Both the position numbers and the translations under genes were made by a program. From the NCBI RefSeq assembly GCF_010645065.1, contig NZ_JAADZW010000002.1:434001-498000 (forward strand): 64,000 nt of DNA, written 5' to 3'. Below are positions 62,841 to 64,000 of this stretch, piece after piece. Numbering within the stretch: position 1 is the first letter of the stretch; every line of letters starts with the position of its first letter. This stretch comes from Flavobacterium fluviatile (lineage in GTDB: Bacteria > Bacteroidota > Bacteroidia > Flavobacteriales > Flavobacteriaceae). The notes below the pieces were generated by a model. The model was not told the origin of the DNA. It was given only the letters and a program-made list of their open reading frames with translations, and ran no database searches.

Positions 62841-63914
62841 ATGCTTGACTATTTAATTATCGGATCTGGATTGGCAGGGATTTCCTTTTCTGAAATTGCC
62901 CTTAAGAACAATAAAACTATTTTGGTGATTGATGATCAATCTCAGAATTCGTCTAATGTTGCCGCAGGATTATATAATCCCGTAATTTTAAAACGTTTCA
63001 GCGAAGTTTGGGACGCCAAACGACAGTTAGTTTTAATGAATGATTTTTATAATCAGGTAGAAGATAAGCTGAATCATAAATTTATTTTTAAAATGCCTGT
63101 CTTAAGAAAGTTTTTCTCTATTGAAGAACAGAATAACTGGTTTGCTGCATCAGATAAAATAAATCTGGAACCTTTTTTATCTACTAAATTAATTTCTAAA
63201 AAGTTTAATGGTATTGATTCTCCATACAACTATGGTGAAGTTTTACATACTGGATATGTTAATACCTCCTTACTATTAGAAAAATACAAAGAATATTTGA
63301 TTGAAAATAATTTATTGATTGAAGAAACGTTTGACAGTAATTGTATTAAGTTTTTAGATTTAGGAATTCAATATAAAGATGTCCGGGCTAAACATATTAT
63401 TTTTGCGGAAGGTTTTGGGTTACATAAAAATCCATTTTTTAATTATCTTCCACTTGATGGTACAAAAGGAGAATTATTTATAATAAAAGCCCCAAATTTA
63501 AACCTTGATGTTATTGTAAATACAAGCGTTTTCATTCTCCCATTAGGAGAAAATCTTTTTAAGGTTGGTGCTACTTATAATTGGCATGATAAGACACCAG
63601 GACCAACAGAAGAAGGAAAAAAAGAGCTCTTAGAACGTATTAAAGAAATTATTACGTGCGATTTTGAAATTTTAAAACATTTTGCGGGTATTCGGCCAAC
63701 AGTTGCTGATAGAAGGCCTCTTGTAGGAACTCATGAAGCACATAAAAATCTTCACATTTTAAATGGATTGGGAACCCGTGGAGTAATGCTTGGTCCTTCT
63801 TTAGCAAAGATATTATTTAATCATATCGAACACGGAGACCCGATTGATCTTGAAGCAGATATTAAACGATTCCATAAAAGATACTTAAAGTCTCTTATTT
63901 CTCACCAACCTTAG
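62841..63914 (+). CDS. FAD-dependent oxidoreductase (DAO family)
   Basis: This is a flavoprotein of the D-amino-acid-oxidase/glycine-oxidase superfamily. The dinucleotide-binding motif is YLIIGSGLAGISFSEIAL (about residues 4-21), with the acidic end of the beta strand at VIDDQ. A second glycine-rich segment with FAGIRPTVADRRPLVG (about 282-297) and NGLGTRGVMLGPSL near the C-terminus complete the FAD site. At 357 residues it fits the family. The substrate is unknown. The 3' end overlaps the reverse gene at the window edge by 20 bases. Confidence 0.87.
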   Translation: MLDYLIIGSGLAGISFSEIALKNNKTILVIDDQSQNSSNVAAGLYNPVILKRFSEVWDAKRQLVLMNDFYNQVEDKLNHKFIFKMPVLRKFFSIEEQNNWFAASDKINLEPFLSTKLISKKFNGIDSPYNYGEVLHTGYVNTSLLLEKYKEYLIENNLLIEETFDSNCIKFLDLGIQYKDVRAKHIIFAEGFGLHKNPFFNYLPLDGTKGELFIIKAPNLNLDVIVNTSVFILPLGENLFKVGATYNWHDKTPGPTEEGKKELLERIKEIITCDFEILKHFAGIRPTVADRRPLVGTHEAHKNLHILNGLGTRGVMLGPSLAKILFNHIEHGDPIDLEADIKRFHKRYLKSLISHQP

Positions 63915-64000
63915 GATCATAAGAAACAAACATATTGATATATAAATTTCTGGCTAATCTTAAAACAAAAGGGAATAAAACGATTAAAGTAATAACAATT
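63895..64000 (-). CDS. C-terminal end of a DUF983-like membrane protein (partial)
   Basis: The reverse strand from the window edge reads VITLIVLFPFVLRLARNLYI followed by NMFVSYDPKVGEK and a TAA at 63895-63897. A hydrophobic helix, then R-x3-RNLYINMFVSYDP, resembles the end of DUF983 proteins as I remember them, small membrane proteins common in Bacteroidota. The start is beyond the window. The stop lies inside the 3' end of the forward oxidoreductase gene. Confidence 0.6.
   Translation of the reverse strand, partial: IVITLIVLFPFVLRLARNLYINMFVSYDPKVGEK

Overview
The window reads as a chromosomal segment of a Flavobacterium-like member of the Bacteroidota. The grounds are: two sets of gliding-motility/type IX secretion genes (gldB-gldC and gldK-gldL-gldM-gldN), low-GC DNA, TAnnTTTG-type -7 promoter boxes in front of several genes, and family-specific variants such as a DnaG without zinc ligands and a long-tailed FtsZ. 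Nearly all of it is core genome. I see no rRNA operon, CRISPR array, phage or complete insertion sequence.

Layout. 1-6.8 kb: the 3' part of an M1 aminopeptidase, tatA and a PAP2 phosphatase, then a reverse block (phytanoyl-CoA dioxygenase-like protein, O-methyltransferase, small lipoprotein), rlmN and an unknown lipoprotein. 6.8-12.6 kb: polyprenyl diphosphate synthase, an ECF sigma factor with a membrane partner and an exported barrel-like protein, and dnaG. 12.6-17.8 kb: LuxR-type response regulator, nadE, gldB-gldC, a lipoprotein, engB and an alpha/beta hydrolase. 18.1-34.1 kb: a complete-looking dcw cluster (mraZ-rsmH-ftsL-ftsI-murE-mraY-murD-ftsW-murG-murC-ftsQ-ftsA-ftsZ), all forward and tightly packed. 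It begins with a promoter carrying phased GTGGTA boxes that probably bind MraZ. 34.3-37.7 kb: YqeY-like protein, tRNA-Arg(TCG), a decayed gene not noted by simple ORF reading, a hydrolase, an Mpo1-like protein and a DUF4494 protein.

37.7-43.3 kb is the most accessory-like part. It holds a DUF3754 membrane protein, a secreted Cys/His protein, an outer-membrane barrel paired with a small unknown protein, and DoxX, separated by long AT-rich gaps. 43.3-52.7 kb: a SulP transporter, then a reverse block groES-groEL, secG, a TPR protein, lptE, a sigma-54 activator without a receiver domain, a GxxExxY gene framed by inverted repeats, and miaB. 53-64 kb: an AT-rich orphan gene, topA, an arginase-fold protein lacking metal ligands, gldKLMN (type IX secretion motor and core), an FAD oxidoreductase and the 3' end of a DUF983-like gene running in from the right edge.

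How the parts work together. The dcw genes make lipid II and build the divisome. gldKLMN and gldBC supply the type IX secretion/gliding machine. secG, tatA and lptE serve envelope export. Several short intergenic gaps are filled by repeat families. The most interesting non-genic signals are the inverted-repeat GxxExxY cassette, two modular repeats with shared ends and different central hairpins, and the phased mraZ operator.
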